Shown piece after piece: positions 1 through 11,116 of a stretch of DNA of 64,000 bases (positions within the stretch are counted from its first letter, which is position 1; the number at the start of each line of letters is the position of its first letter). The translations under genes were made by a program, and so were the position numbers. Source of the DNA: Diphasiastrum complanatum. Lineage: Eukaryota; Streptophyta; Lycopodiopsida; Lycopodiales; Lycopodiaceae. The notes under the pieces are model-generated. The model was not told the origin of the DNA, ran no database searches, and saw only the letters and a program-made list of their open reading frames with translations. The DNA lies in assembly GCA_029204225.1 (NCBI GenBank), contig CM055097.1:13068721-13132720 (forward strand), read 5' to 3'.

Positions 1-307
1 CCCACCAGTAGGTCTGCACAGGTAGACAAAGTGCAGATCTGCACAGGCATATAGCAAGCCTACTAGACAATACACTGAGCAAGTCTGCGCAGATGGTGAC
101 GGCGCATAGGTATCACTTTGACTCCATCCCATTGCCAATCCATTGGAGACAGTGCAAGCCATTTTTGCTCTGGTAGTCTCCCTGGTGCCTCTCCTCTTAT
201 GCACAATCAACACATGGTTCTATCCCTCCAAAAGTCAAACTTTTCACAAGCAAAGCCATTTCTCTCACAGTCCTCTCACAACCAACAATCAATCTCTCCA
301 CATAGCG

Positions 308-349
<42 letters not shown>

Positions 350-1029
350 TTTCTCTCAAACTCACTCTAAAAAATACCTCTCTTCACAAAAACCATCTTA
401 CTCATATCACAAAAACGTCTCTCACAAGCAACAAACAACTCTCACTCTCTACAACTCTCCTTGCATCTGCCCCCATAGGGCAGATGTTCCACACCATCCA
501 AGGGGGGATAAATCTTTTTTTTTCCCCTTAGCCCCATTCATCACCATTGGATGGAGTGGGGCCAGCACTACAAGTTGTTGGAAAGAGGTGATAATGCAAT
601 AACAACAAGTCGAAGACTGTGAACGACTTATCATGTGCACGAAATAGAGCCTTATTTCCTATTGCATGACTACGCCTGTCAATATTGAACAAAACATAAT
701 GACAGAAGTCATGTTCAATCTTTTAGCAACTAACTTTGAAATCATCAGCGCTAAAGTGATTACGTAGCCAAACAATGAAGTATTGAATAATCAGACAAGA
801 CTATAAGAGATTATCAATAACCAAAACAATCACATAAATGCATACGTTCTGACATAATAGTGAACGCAATAAAAGATAGATTGATTCAGCATAAAACAGA
901 TGATGATGAGCACAAGACAATTGTGGTTAGAAACCGCGTACTCTACGCTATCTTTGAGTAACTGGGAAACTATGTCTGATTGCACTTCCGCTGATAAGCA
1001 GTAAGCACTAATAACAAAACTCTAAATGA
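1..1029. other. Intergenic, no gene recognised
   Basis: No coding sequence with recognisable motifs is visible on either strand. The short open frames around 118-531 owe much of their length to a CT microsatellite. Nearby repeats suggest old transposon-derived DNA. Confidence 0.5.
312..344. repeat. (CT)n microsatellite
   Basis: An uninterrupted run of CT dinucleotides follows a short GCGCGC stretch. It produces Leu-Ser dipeptide runs in translated frames, which are artefacts. Confidence 0.95.
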
Positions 1030-1700
1030 ACTCTAAAGAACTGAGCTAGAATGTTCAAGAGTGTTCAAGCTTGAAAGCTTGAGAGAGCTGCTACAATACT
1101 GTAACGCAGGCATCCCAAAGGGAGCCGAGAACCACGACTTAGCTTCCCAGCCTTCAACTCTTGCCATCCAAACCCACTTGACATACAAGCAGCCAATTCG
1201 CCAACAATGATCAGACTTAACCAACTTGAAGTTCCGAAAACCAACATTGAGATCCAACCTGGCGCCATGTTAGATCGGGGGTCCCGATGTGGGTGACTTC
1301 CTTCCAAGCAAGCCGCCCGACATACATCAAACTTAACCAACTCGAAGCTTCGTTACAAACGAGTAACATCCATTCTTAGCAAGCGGTCTGACTTACATCA
1401 GACTTAACCAACTGAAAGCTTCGTCATGAGCGCTGGAAGCCAACCTGGCGCCACGCCAGACTGGACAGCCATAAACAGGTAACTTCCACCCAAGCAAGCC
1501 ATCCAACTCAGCCGACAGGTTAGAGCCCGTTCCCCAAGAGCTTAACCCATTCACGTTCATGCAAGGAACACTCAGAACCACAAGCCGTGACAGATATGGA
1601 GACAACCAGTTCCTGGACCAAATGGTCCCGACAGCATGCCGCTGGCGCCACGGACCGAATGGTCCCGACGTCATACCGCTGGCGTCCCGGGATACGACCC
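1030..1700. repeat. Degenerate GC-rich repeats with recurring TGGCGCC
   Basis: The motif CTTAACCAACT recurs at about 1216, 1332 and 1403, each time followed by sequence related to GAAGCTTCG. TGGCGCC recurs at about 1259, 1445 and 1643. The blocks look like diverged tandem copies of a unit of roughly 70-190 bp. No reading frame with a known domain runs through them. Confidence 0.55.
1615..1688. repeat. 37-bp tandem duplication
   Basis: Two adjacent 37-bp units (1615-1651 and 1652-1688) share the order GGACC, AATGGTCCCGAC, CCGCTGGCG with a handful of mismatches. Confidence 0.8.
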
Positions 1701-1789
1701 TCAGCTATGAGCCAAGTTAAAAATTTCGAAAGCGGCCTTACAACTGGCGCTTTTACCGAACACTGAAACCTAAAAAGTAATCAGAGTTA

Positions 1790-2290
1790 GTTTGAGAAAA
1801 ATCCCACTTTATTGATAAATCTGAGAAGGTTACATTTCAAGTGTGTGACCGACCCTAGTCTCCGGGGCGCTAGCATGCCAAGGCGAGAGCCATGACAACA
1901 TTCCAGCAAGGGAGGCAGTGGAGCTCGCCCTGAGTCGCAACCCGCACTCCCCTATAGTATTGGTGTGATTCGGCACCCCCCTCATACCAAGCACTCTACC
2001 CAAGTTGGTAAAGCACGTTTTTCTCTCTCTAGGATTTTCTCTTTCTAGAAAGTCATTTTCTCTCTCTAGATTTTATTGATCCCCAGGCTTCCTTTAATCA
2101 TGCCTAGATCGTGTGAGGTGATTGCACATCGATCTGAGCTCTCTGGACTCCGCTAGAACCGATCAAGATTTTCAACCATAGGAACTTGGCGCCGGCTGGA
2201 TTCTAGTCACAGTGGCGCCGGGAGCAGCAGGGGCGCTGCTGGTGCCGGGGACATAGCTGGTGCCGATGGCGCCGGAAGTAAAGCTTGTAA
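1790..2290 (+). other. Possible decayed LTR end and leader
   Basis: This is a mixed stretch with CT-rich tracts (about 2020-2080) followed by several TGGCGCC sites (about 2188, 2211 and 2267). TTGGCGCC just after a possible LTR end is reminiscent of the primer site of some plant Ty3 elements. No matching second LTR was found, so this is only a suggestion. Confidence 0.25.
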
Positions 2291-2892
2291 AGGTAGCTTT
2301 ACAACATCCACCCCACCTTTATGAAATTTGATGTCCTCATCAGATGTCAGATTAAAGTAAAGGTGTCTCCCAATTAACATAACTATACGCTTAAGCTACT
2401 TGGCACAGTACTCAATTTACCGGCCACTTTTTATTAACATTGAAGCTGACACACCACAAGTCGGAGGCTCAGCTCTTTGTACTGAAAAATTACATAACTT
2501 GAAAATATATCTTTGTCTGGGAAAAGCGTAGATTTGATATCGCTTTCGTAAAACCCGAGAACCTTATTAACTGGTGACAGAGGCCTTTCTTTGAAATGTT
2601 CGCCCCTGTCGCTTCTGACTTTCGACTTTGGAACTCCTTTGAGCTCCTGATTTGTCCTTGATGCACTTTGTGTTGAGCTCCCTGAGCTCCAGATTTGTTC
2701 AGTTCCGCACAGGTATCAAGGCTCCCTGAGCCGAAGGATTTATCGTTTGATTGCCCACTTTATGGTCCACTCCGTGCCTTGTTGCTTCTGCATCTTGATT
2801 TCTCTCCTTGTCCCAGCCTGATCTTGATACTTTTTCATCTTGGCTCTTTGAGGTAGGCAAAGATTGAGTACTCCGCAATGCGCCTCTCACTT
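2291..2892. other. Intergenic, nothing recognised
   Basis: No domain-bearing reading frame, RNA gene or clear repeat could be recognised on either strand. Confidence 0.4.
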
Positions 2893-3262
2893 AGCTTGAA
2901 GTAGCTCTTTGAATCAGCCCAAATGTAACCATTGACCTCGTGGAAAGCCAAAGGGTCGCACCAGTTTGATCCGCATCCGAACTATCTCTTCGCGTTTGTT
3001 TGAAGCACCATGTCTGTCGCGCAAAACTTGACTTTCACAATTCCATCACTGGTCAGTTGCCTCATAGTCAAAACAAGAAGTGTACATCGAGCTTGGCTTC
3101 AAGTAGCTCTCTTTAAATCAGACACATGCACCCAGAATTTGCACTAGTCCGATCTCAACGCGAACTGTCCCTTAGCGTCCGTTCAAAATACCAAGTCTCT
3201 CATGCAAGACTCAACTTTCGTAGTTCCTTCATTGATCAGCTGCCTTACACGTAACACAAGCC
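2893..3262. repeat. Imperfect tandem duplication, unit about 190 bp
   Basis: Two neighbouring blocks, about 2893-3087 and 3090-3262, share an ordered series of motifs: AAGTAGCTCT near the start, CGCGAACTGTCC-like and TTTGAAGCACCA-like sequence in the middle, then CAAGACTCAACTTTC-like sequence and a CACTGGTCAG/CATTGATCAG end. They differ at many positions, so the duplication is old. Confidence 0.6.
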
Positions 3263-3929
3263 ATCGTACTCATATGTTTCCTCATCATTGTTGGTCCAGA
3301 GAAAGCCTATAACAAACTTTCCTTTCCACAACAAAAACTTGTCAACTTATTAGGTCCAAACTTCGCCAGTCTCCTCGTGTGAGTATGGCTAGGTCACCTT
3401 GAATTTGCCCCCGTTACGATCAACTTTCATTCAAAATTTGCCCCAAGAGAGAGATGTATGTGTGATAGTTCCCCTCCACTTATAAAATCAGCTAATTGGA
3501 CTTAGAGTAGAGTTCTTCGGACAAAAAGCCTTTCCAACACTTTGCTTCCCATCTACTAGGATTATGGCTCGATCCAACTTGTTGCCAATCTCTGAAGAGG
3601 ATCCTAGTCTTTCCCCTTTGAGGAAAAACCCAACTGATACTGGACATCACCCATGCTCAGTGAGTTTCAGTTCCGAAGGTGGCCGTCCCAAAATGAAGAC
3701 CAACTGCTCCATAGGAGATCTCCCCTGAAATTGCCCTTTCCAACTTTTGACTTCTTGCTTGCGTCTGGTGGGCGTTGCTAACCCCAAGAAACAGGCTAGC
3801 CATCCATCCTTTGCAAACATTGAGTCGTTTCGTTGCCGTTCACGTGCGAGTACTTGAACTGCAAATTCGCCCCATAGATTATGTAGTCCTCTTTGTTTGA
3901 TGGTATCAGTCTCCGTTGCCATCTGCATC
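3263..3929. other. Intergenic, nothing recognised
   Basis: Open frames here (for example 3647-3928 on the minus strand) contain no recognisable motifs. Given what flanks it, the stretch is probably part of the older element that carries ORF-X copy A. Confidence 0.35.
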
Positions 3930-4221
3930 TACGTTTTTTTGTTGTTTTTTCCATCCGACTGCTTTGTTAATTTGCATCCGCCTCTTGTTTTGTTTCATTT
4001 TTTGGCATTTGGTTCCACCAGTTGTTAACTGCCACTTTTAAGTTTCCATCCGCCATCTCCTTTTTATAGCCATCGAGTTTTCACCTTTTTGCATCCGACG
4101 AGTTTTCATCCGCCATTGCATCTGCCACAGTCCCCAACATTTTGCATCTACCACTGTAGCCGCCAATTTCCATCTGACACCATTCTAGAGAACTTCCAAA
4201 AAAATTCAAAACTTTAAAGAA
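3930..4221 (+). repeat. CATCCGCC-type repeats upstream of ORF-X copy A
   Basis: Short variants of CATCCGCC, CATCCGACT and CATCTGCCA recur every 20-60 bp up to the ATG at 4222. The arrangement parallels the 24-bp arrays in front of gag and behind pol in the neighbouring LTR element, which suggests a leader made of short C-rich repeats. That functional reading is inference. Confidence 0.4.
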
Positions 4222-4731
4222 ATGGCCAAGTCGGACCATAGTGAAGGGATATCAGACATGCCTAAATCATGCAAACTCATTTTGTGTGAAGATGACATCA
4301 TGAATCAATGGTATACACAAGCTGAACCAGTGTTTAAGACACTTGAATTTCAAATTCCCCCATGGAAGGGTCACCAAAGCCTATATCTCATGTACCAAGC
4401 ATATGAGAATTTTGACGAGAACCAGCTCACATATCGTATCGATCTACAAAATTTTCAAATCTACATCTACTTGGTTGGCAGCAAGCTCACCAATTTTGGC
4501 TTTTCCAGTGGCCATAAGGAGAAGCCAGTCAAGTTGACTAACATGTTGCAACAGCCTTATGCCAATTTCCTTGACACCACTCTTGACAAATGGAAGAACA
4601 AGGATGGCATTCTTCTCGAGGCCATCAAGTGCCAGGAACTGGGAGCTCCATGTGCTTATCTCACAAGGTACACATATACAAGAAAGGCACATATGCTGAG
4701 GATTCCCCTCCAGATATTTGCCATGTTAGAA
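4222..4731 (+). pseudogene. ORF-X copy A, N-terminal part (family unknown), split by an LTR element
   Basis: An open frame from the ATG at 4222 encodes about 170 residues with no domain I recognise. Residues 30-150 match the N-terminus of ORF-X copy B at 13859-13400 (minus): both have a WY-Q block near the start, then F-K-EFQIP, then QSLYLM/QSPYLI followed by AY, a shared WKNKDG and a shared CAYLT. The frame is cut at 4731, where a 13-kb LTR retrotransposon has inserted. Sequence matching the next part of copy B, with the shared pattern NMYNWA versus NLYDWA, resumes at 17802 in the same frame once one target duplication is discounted. The rejoined frame has an immediate TAA and more stops, so the copy is dead. 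The family is probably an accessory gene of a Ty3-type element, because copy B sits inside one. Function unknown. Confidence 0.7.
4727..4731. other. Target site duplication, left copy (TAGAA)
   Basis: TAGAA lies directly before the TGTTAG that opens the 5' LTR. The identical 5 bp follow the 3' LTR at 17797-17801. Confidence 0.9.
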
Positions 4732-5822
4732 TGTTAGTAGATTCTAGGGAATCTCCAGATTCCAAGCCAAGCTGAAGACATAGATTATCTCTCACCCATG
4801 GCCGAGGAGGTCTAAGAAGGAGGAGAGCAGAGGAAGCTGAGAGCCGAGACGAGGATTACTAGCTAGAGTGACAATGATTATTCATGTGAGCCTACATGGT
4901 GAATCCCAGAGAAGAACGACCATGTAGGAGCTAGTAATATTTCCTAGGAATTGTAAATAAGCGTAGACCCCCTTAAATAATTTAGAGTGAGCCACCTTTT
5001 GATGGTGACCTCTAGTGGAAGGGCAAATTCCACTTGTATTTTTCAAATTAGTGGAATTGCCACTTGGGCTCCACATGGTAGCCTTCTTGCTTATTTAAGG
5101 GCCCCCCTCTCTTGTGAGAGAGTTTTGATTGTATTGTCAACTGCTCTTGAGTGAATAAAGAAGATCTTCCACGAGTTTTTAATGATTGTAAAGCTCCTTG
5201 TTCATGGCAATCTTCTTGAGTGAGATTTCTATGAGCACGTTCTGATTTCCTTTTGTGTTTGTGGATTAATTAGGTTTCCTGCCTACTCTCTTGCTTGTGG
5301 AATGTAGATGTGGATTAGCTTTCTTGTTTCTTGATTTTGTAGTTTCAGCATGCATGTAAACTATAGAGGCTGAGATGGTGGATCTGATTTGCATGCCTTC
5401 TAACAATCTTGTCCTTGATTGTTCTTGGGCATTCCAAGCATCAAGAAATGGGTGTTTCTTGATTCTTGGGCTGCTAGAGTGGTATTAGGAATCTAGTTTT
5501 CTTGTTTCTTGTTTCTTGCTGAGTAGCTTAATCTTGTCATTGTTTTGTTCCCTGATTTTGGTAGATAGATTGTAGATTTGCTCCCTGATTCAGAACGTTG
5601 ATCTTTACTGAACTAGGATAGCCTGCATGTAGCTGAGTAATGTATCCCTCTCTCCCCACTGACAGGTTAGGAATACACGTTGTAACTTGAGAAACACTTC
5701 TACCTGGAAACCATTCTAACAAGAAGATTAAACCATAAAGAACTGTAACCAACAGAAGTAACAAAAAGAAGAACGAACGATAAAAAAATCGTGTTCATAG
5801 ATTCAGTGAGAATCTGTGAACA
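4732..5822 (+). repeat. 5' LTR
   Basis: The 1,091-bp repeat begins TGTTAG and ends GTGAACA. It matches 16689-17796 along its whole length with scattered substitutions and small indels, about 93-95% identical by eye (not computed). A TATTTAAGG-like box near 5091 could be its promoter core. Confidence 0.92.
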
Positions 5823-5842
5823 TTTGACGCCATTCCACAGCT
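5823..5842 (+). other. Degenerate primer-binding site
   Basis: Directly after the LTR comes TTTGACGCCATTCC. This resembles the TTTGGCGCCGTTGCC-type site, complementary to a tRNA-Asp 3' end, used by many plant Tat/Athila elements. The differences are mostly G to A, as expected of decay. The tRNA assignment rests on that resemblance. Confidence 0.5.
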
Positions 5843-6177
5843 ACACAGACACTGATCCAAGACAACCCTTTCCGATCTGTGCTGTTAAATCACAGCTTTG
5901 AAGTCTTACACACACATCATTACCGAGCTCGTCACTTTCATCTCGACTGACGCACAGCTCCATTTTCGACCGAGGCTTCATGCTCCTCCCCTAGCCGAGT
6001 TCCACGACTCTCGTCTGGACCGGACGAAAACTTGTTTCATTCACCTATTGAAACTACGCACTCACTCTCGACTGAACCACTACTCGTAATATCCTGTCAA
6101 GTTAAATCTCAACAGATGCTCATCGATCAGATCTCACTCGAGCCTTTACATTGAAATCTAACCTGGAGCATCTGCTG

Positions 6178-6584
6178 AGATCTCGACCGACGCCTCCTCT
6201 TAGATCTCGACCAACGCCTCCTCTCAGAATCGACCGACGTCTCCTTTCAGATCTTGACCGATGCCTCCTGTCAGATCTCGACCGACGCCTCCTCTCAGAT
6301 CTCGATCGATGCCTCCTCTCAGATCTCGACCGACGTCTCCTCTCAGATCTCGACCTATGCCTCCTCTCAGATCTTGACCGATGCCTCCTCTCAGATCTTG
6401 ACCGACGCCTCCTCTCAGATCTCGACCGACGCCTCCTCTCAGATCTCCACCGACACCTCCTGTCAGATCTCGATCGACGCCTCCTGTCAGATCTCGACCG
6501 ATGCCTCCTCTCAAGTCTTGACCGACGCCTCCTCTCAGATCTCGACTGACGCCTCCTCTCAAATCTCGACCAGAGCCTCTGTAG
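6178..6584 (+). repeat. 24-bp tandem array, about 17 units
   Basis: The unit is AGATCTCGACCGACGCCTCC plus TCTC. Most differences between units are C to T changes, often at CG. Because 24 is eight codons, the array is open in several frames on both strands and gives an Arg/Ser-rich translation on the minus strand that should not be taken for a real RS protein. The same unit occurs at 13928-14066 in the opposite orientation, inside the inverted block. Confidence 0.9.
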
Positions 6585-6596
6585 AATCTCGACCAA

Positions 6597-6760
6597 AGCA
6601 CCTGTTCAATTCTCAACTGGAGCCCATTGCTCAATTCTCAACCGGAGCCAATTTATCAAATCTCAATCAGAGTGATCTATCAAATCTCAACCGACGCATC
6701 TGTTAATTCTCAACCGGAGCCCATCGCTCAATTCTCAACCGGAGCCAGCTACACCACCGT
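6597..6760 (+). repeat. TCTCAACCGGAGCC repeats
   Basis: Several imperfect copies of a unit around CAATTCTCAACCGGAGCC follow the 24-bp array. Its CTCRACC core suggests it derives from the same ancestral repeat. Confidence 0.7.
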
Positions 6761-6784
6761 AAACCGTAGCAATTGCAATGAGCC

Positions 6785-7105
6785 TCCAACTATCGTATTT
6801 AACCACAAACAGACCACATCCCAACTGCATTCGCCCTTGAACCGTAGCGACCGCATTCAACCACATCCCAACTGCATTCGCCTTGAATCGCAACAGACCG
6901 CATTCAACCGCAAATAGACCACATCCCAACTGCATTCATCCTTGAATCGCAATAGACCGCATTCAACCGCAAACATACCACATCCCAACTGGATTTGCCC
7001 TTGAATCGCAATAGACCACATCCCAACTGCATTCGCCCTTGAACCGTAGCGACCACATTCAATCGCAACAGACCGCATTCAACTGCACCCCAACTGCATT
7101 TTTTG
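6785..7105 (+). repeat. About 60-bp tandem repeats (CATCCCAACTGCATTC)
   Basis: Around five imperfect copies contain ACCACATCCCAACTGCATTC followed by CCTTGAATCGCAA and GACCGCATTCAACCG. Copies are shuffled and partly truncated. Confidence 0.8.
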
Positions 7106-7212
7106 CCTATCACCTTAATCTGTGTAGAAATATTGTCACGATTCTTTCGCCTTTTCTTCGTCTGTGCGAATTTGCATGTAAATATGCAAACTGCGTGACA
7201 ACATTAGTAAAT

Positions 7213-8469
7213 ATGCAGCATGAATGGAGGCAGATTAAAATGGGATTTAGGAGAGCTAGAGGAAAAAAATCCAACAATTCTAGGATGAAATCCCAAGTCC
7301 AAGAGCCATCCACCAATCCATTTGACAGATGGGAACCAATGCGTTTTGAAGCTCCATACGATCGACCACATTTTCATGCTGTAAAATCTTTACATGCACG
7401 AGCTCACTTAAATGGAGCTTTTGCAAATAATATTCCACGTATTGAAAAACGTACTCCAAAGCTAGATTTACCTAAGTACGACGGTATCACTGATCCTCAA
7501 AGATTTCTTCAAGTCTTTGAGAATGCATGTGATGTCTATGGCGAGACATCACCAGACGCCATGGTACAGCTCTTCTCGACGACCATGATCGATCGAGCAC
7601 GAGAATGGTTTTTTAACCTTGATCGTGAAGATAAACAAGACTGGTCACTCTTGAAGGAGACATTTATCAAATGCTTCAAGCCATTTCGCTTGATTGAAAG
7701 TCCTTTTGTCAAGCTAAGTAACATCAAAATGACAAAAGATGAGAAAGTACGTGACTACATTGAACGATTTAAAAGATTAAAAAGTCAGGTACAAGAGCAA
7801 CCCACTGAGTCTATGCTCATAATTTGGTTTCTTTTTGGACTCCCATGATGGATACGACGTGAACTTTGCTCCAATGATGAATACACATCATTGAAACAAG
7901 CCATGTCTGATGCCATTCAGAAAGAAGATGAGGGATTAGATGTCGATGAGCCACGGGAACGAAGAGCACATCATGTTGTCCAAGAAGCTTGACCAAATGA
8001 GAAAACCTGGGAACAGTTATGGAAAACACAAATGGAGTTGCTTAACCAGCAACACCAACAACAGAGGGAGAAACTCACGAAAGAGTTTCAAAACACTCTT
8101 AAGACTATCCAGAGTTCCATGCCAGGTCAGTTACCCACTAGCCAAATTCACCATAGACGAGAGAACACATGGTGCCCTCACTGTCGAGGTGCACACACTG
8201 GCAATGAGTGCCCTTCGTACCAATTGATCCCATATACTTCATTGATCAAATGCTACATCTGCGACTTTATGGGACATACCTCACTCTATTGCTATTATAA
8301 CCCGAGGAACCAGCCTCACAACCAGTCGGGGGGACATTATCAACCTCCTCGACAACAGTTTGTTTCACAGAACCAACACCGGCATTACCCACCACAAAAC
8401 AACCAAGTCCATATACAAGAGTTTCCCAGACAATCTAGACATGAACCTCAACACAGTTGGCGCTCTTAG
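7213..8469 (+). pseudogene. gag: Ty3-type gag with two zinc knuckles, two in-frame stops
   Basis: Gag forms the particle that packages element RNA. The frame from the ATG at 7213 contains the capsid region typical of plant retrotransposon gag: PKLDLPKYDGITDP near residue 80, then AREWFFNL and KETFIKCFKPF. In the same frame, after stops at 7846-7848 and about 7990, come two Cys/His motifs: CPHC-RGA-H-TGNE-C (one residue short in the middle spacing) and a regular CX2CX4HX4C knuckle, CYICDFMGHTSLYC, which would bind RNA. Both stops are TGA and could have arisen from CGA by cytosine deamination. The start is the first ATG leading into the conserved region; the frame is open further upstream. The copy is inactive but the family assignment is firm. 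Confidence 0.85.
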
Positions 8470-9017
8470 GACCACCTCCAAGGGGACAACAAGATCTAGA
8501 AGCACAAAAACATCGACATCCTCGAGAATCTGCACAAACACATCTTGTAGAAAATTCCTACGATCACTCATATCATCACAATACAACACTTTCATCTACT
8601 AGTTCCCAACTATATACGCCAACAACAAGAACAACAACAAAACCATGCTAAATCAGTTGACTCACATGGAAGCCACTTGAAAGCTTCCACATTACCCAAA
8701 GACTACCCAGACCCACACGTGGAACAAAGGCAATACAATGAATTTTGAGATGAGTTTTTGCGAGAGGAAGAACGTACGGAAAGTCTGTTATCCTCTCAGA
8801 TCCCTAACAAAGAGCAATCCCTACAGGGACTTGAAGTATTTTCTGACCTCTTGCAAGCTCAACTCGCTATGCCATTCCATAGCGTGATAAAATCCTTCAC
8901 CGGGCTTCAACGCTATATCCATTGTAGTTTTCAGCCGCCTAATATTCCTAATGATCAGCAAAAAACAGAAGAGATTCCTGAAATTCTTTAGATTCCTATG
9001 AATTTCTACAGGTTCCT
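8470..9017 (+). other. Gag-protease linker, decayed
   Basis: The stretch between the knuckles and the protease is low-complexity, Gln/Asn-rich sequence with stops. A short open stretch at 8758-8991 (EEERTESLLSS...) probably belonged to the polyprotein linker. No domain recognised. Confidence 0.5.
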
Positions 9018-9542
9018 ATGAATCTGCTAAATATAGGTGTTGCTAAGGGGACTAGCATCATCTTGCCTTTGTCCTATAAAGACTATCCCGCAGTATCCGC
9101 TATCCTTGATAGCGGATCAGGAGTTAATATAATGACTTTGTCATTGGCAAAGTCACGGGGCTTCCATACCCTCGATCAACCACGATACAAACTTCGCATG
9201 GCTGATCAACGAGTTATAGACCTTGCTGGTCATTTATCAAATATTAAGGTTCGAATAGCAGGTGTCAAATTTGTAATCGATTGTGTCATCTTAGACTTAC
9301 CAGAAGATGCAAATACTTATAGACTCCTTCTTGGTACACCCTGGTTCCAAATGGCAGGTGTTGTCCAAGATTGGAAGCATAACAAAATCACCTTTGGCAA
9401 TCACGACAACGAGTCACTATTGACTCAACTAGCCATGTCAAGCCCGCTAAGGTATATGATGATTGGTCATCAACAACTTATGACGAATCAGATAGTGTCC
9501 CGATCCAACCAAAAGGCCACTATACAAGATCCACGGATATAA
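9018..9542 (+). pseudogene. pro: Retropepsin-like aspartic protease domain
   Basis: The 174-residue open frame has the hallmarks of the retrotransposon aspartic protease that cuts the polyprotein. The active-site motif is AILDSGSGVNIM, in which D-S-G supplies the catalytic aspartate of each half-dimer. Its partner is the C-terminal hydrophobic block LLLGTPWF. The strand between them (DLAGHLSNIKVRI, FVIDCVILDL) fits the fold. The frame ends at 9542, after which sequence continues toward pol with stops. The domain itself looks undamaged but has no intact polyprotein around it. Confidence 0.85.
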
Positions 9543-10370
9543 TCAATTGGGGCTTGGCACTAGCCACTGTGGACTGTGCTGATTCCAATTGATGTCGTAT
9601 CAAAACTGCTGCAGAAGATGTGGATATTCTCCCAGTCTTCTACAGACATTGACACACCCATCATCCCACTTATGATGATTGACCCGATTCCTATAGCTTG
9701 GTGCCCAGGAAAACATAGTGTCACTACCGCCCATGTTTCAGAAGAAGGTATTCTTTCCATGGATAATGTTGAAATGACGGATGACCATGTACTCCTTTAT
9801 CTAGATGCCCAACGTTATCCGCCAAAATCCCTCAGGAGATCAAGTCACCAGGACCGTTGGCTCATGTCCAACTCACGTCCAAAATACCCAACACACAAGC
9901 ATATAGGCCCAAGCCCAAAGTATACACATGGGACGTGTATCCAGACGAAGTCTGGCATACAATTGATGACGATATGATAAGTGAGGCAACAACACCGCCC
10001 ACTCAAAAACCTCAAAAACCTTGGTTACAAAAAAATAAAATGATTAATACAAAATTAACCAAGCGTCAAAAATAGATGCGTGAGAAGCTTAAGCAGCCGA
10101 TTAAGCCCTTGTCTAAGGAGACAAACACCAAACCATCAAACCAAGCTTCCACGTCCGGTAGTGACTCAACAAAGATGATTCCCAAAGTTCCAAAAAACTT
10201 TGTGGAACCACCTTTCGATCTTCCACAAAAATTTAAAGATTTCACACTGGATGACGTTGTTATCCAGTTACCGCAGCCACACCGGGAACCTACACCAAGT
10301 TCCAACTCCTTTGAAGGACCTGCTAAGAGAATCTCGTTAAACCTTAAAGATCCTGACGAGGAGATAGATC
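9543..10370 (+). other. Protease-RT connection; RT core absent
   Basis: Frames here (9576-9977, 9857-10075, 10076 onward) are Pro/Lys/Thr-rich and end in NLKDPDEE, which resembles the lead-in to RT in plant Ty3 elements. The expected RT blocks, including the YxDD-type catalytic box, are not found before RNase H starts at about 10431. Confidence 0.6.
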
Positions 10371-10430
10371 GAATAGTTCATGTTGGTGCAGTAGATCCTC
10401 GAATAGTTCATGTTGGTGTAGTAGATCCTC
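10371..10430 (+). repeat. 30-bp tandem duplication at the RT deletion point
   Basis: Two adjacent 30-bp units (10371-10400, 10401-10430) differ at one base. They encode a ten-residue repeat, IVHVGAVDPR then IVHVGVVDPR. The repeat sits exactly where about 250 codons of RT would be expected. Confidence 0.85.
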
Positions 10431-11116
10431 GATGGACTGATGAACGCATTAAAGCCTTTGAGGAGTTGAAAACAGCCCTTACCACGACACTCATACTCCG
10501 CTCGCCAGATTATACGAAAGAATTCCATGTGCATACTGACGCAAGTAAGTATGCCATTGGAGGTCTTCTTGCGCAACTGGACGAGAATGACAAAGACTTC
10601 CCAATATGTTTCTTGAGCAGGCAACTGGTGCCTACTGAAGTAAACTATACAACTACCGAGCGGGAAGCATTGGCGATGGTCTATGCTGTACAATGACTAA
10701 GACATTATCTACTAGGCCAGACCTGTGCATTCTACACTGACCATCAAGCCCTATTATATATTGTTAATAAATCCTGTAAAATGGGACGTATAGCTCAATG
10801 GTTGTTGATTCTAGAGGAATTTAATTTCCGCATAGTCATTCGAAAAGGAACCCAACATTTCATGTCGGATCACCTTTCCCGGCTACCTAATGCTGACAAA
10901 GCAACTGCACCAGTCAACGATGATCTTTCTGATGCATGTCTTTTTCAGATTGATGCTACACCCTTATGGGCTGAGGAGATCACTCAGTTTCTAACAACAG
11001 GCAGACTCAAAGAAGGTCTGAATACGGCTGCAAAAAGAAATTTGTTGCTTAAAGCAGTGCCCTTTCAATTAATAGCAGGACAACTTTACAAAAGGGACGT
11101 TGGCGGTATTATCTGA
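10431..11116 (+). pseudogene. pol: Ty3-type RT/RNase H C-terminal domain
   Basis: The RNase H region degrades the RNA strand during reverse transcription. It starts with WTDERIKAFEELK, the usual thumb-RNase H junction, and contains HTDASKYAIGGLLAQ with the first catalytic Asp, CFLSRQL, TEREALAMVYAV with a catalytic Glu, FYTDHQALLYI with another Asp, and RKGTQHFMSDHLSRLP. One in-frame TGA lies at about 10696. The frame continues into the integrase zinc-binding region near 11090 and then shifts. The family is certain from motif order. The domain is inactive here because of the stop and the loss of the RT core. Confidence 0.88.

Larger units (their letters stand above)
5843..7212 (+). other. Long untranslated leader before gag, mostly tandem repeats
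   Basis: About 1.4 kb separates the primer site from the likely gag ATG at 7213. It consists mainly of three short-repeat blocks listed separately (6178-6584, 6597-6760, 6785-7105). Open frames through it on both strands follow from repeat units whose length is a multiple of three; they are not considered genes. Confidence 0.6.

Noticed and set aside
4222-4731. Plant mobile domain (aminotransferase-like) captured by a Ty3 element
   Set aside because: Such captures are known in Tat-type elements, but the characteristic motif pattern of that domain was not seen in ORF-X or ORF-Y.
6178-6584. CRISPR array
   Set aside because: Repeats are directly tandem without unique spacers and the context is a plant retrotransposon.
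6120-6634. Long Arg/Ser-rich open frame on the minus strand resembling an SR protein
   Set aside because: It is the translation of a 24-bp tandem array, open in several frames on both strands and lying in a retrotransposon leader.
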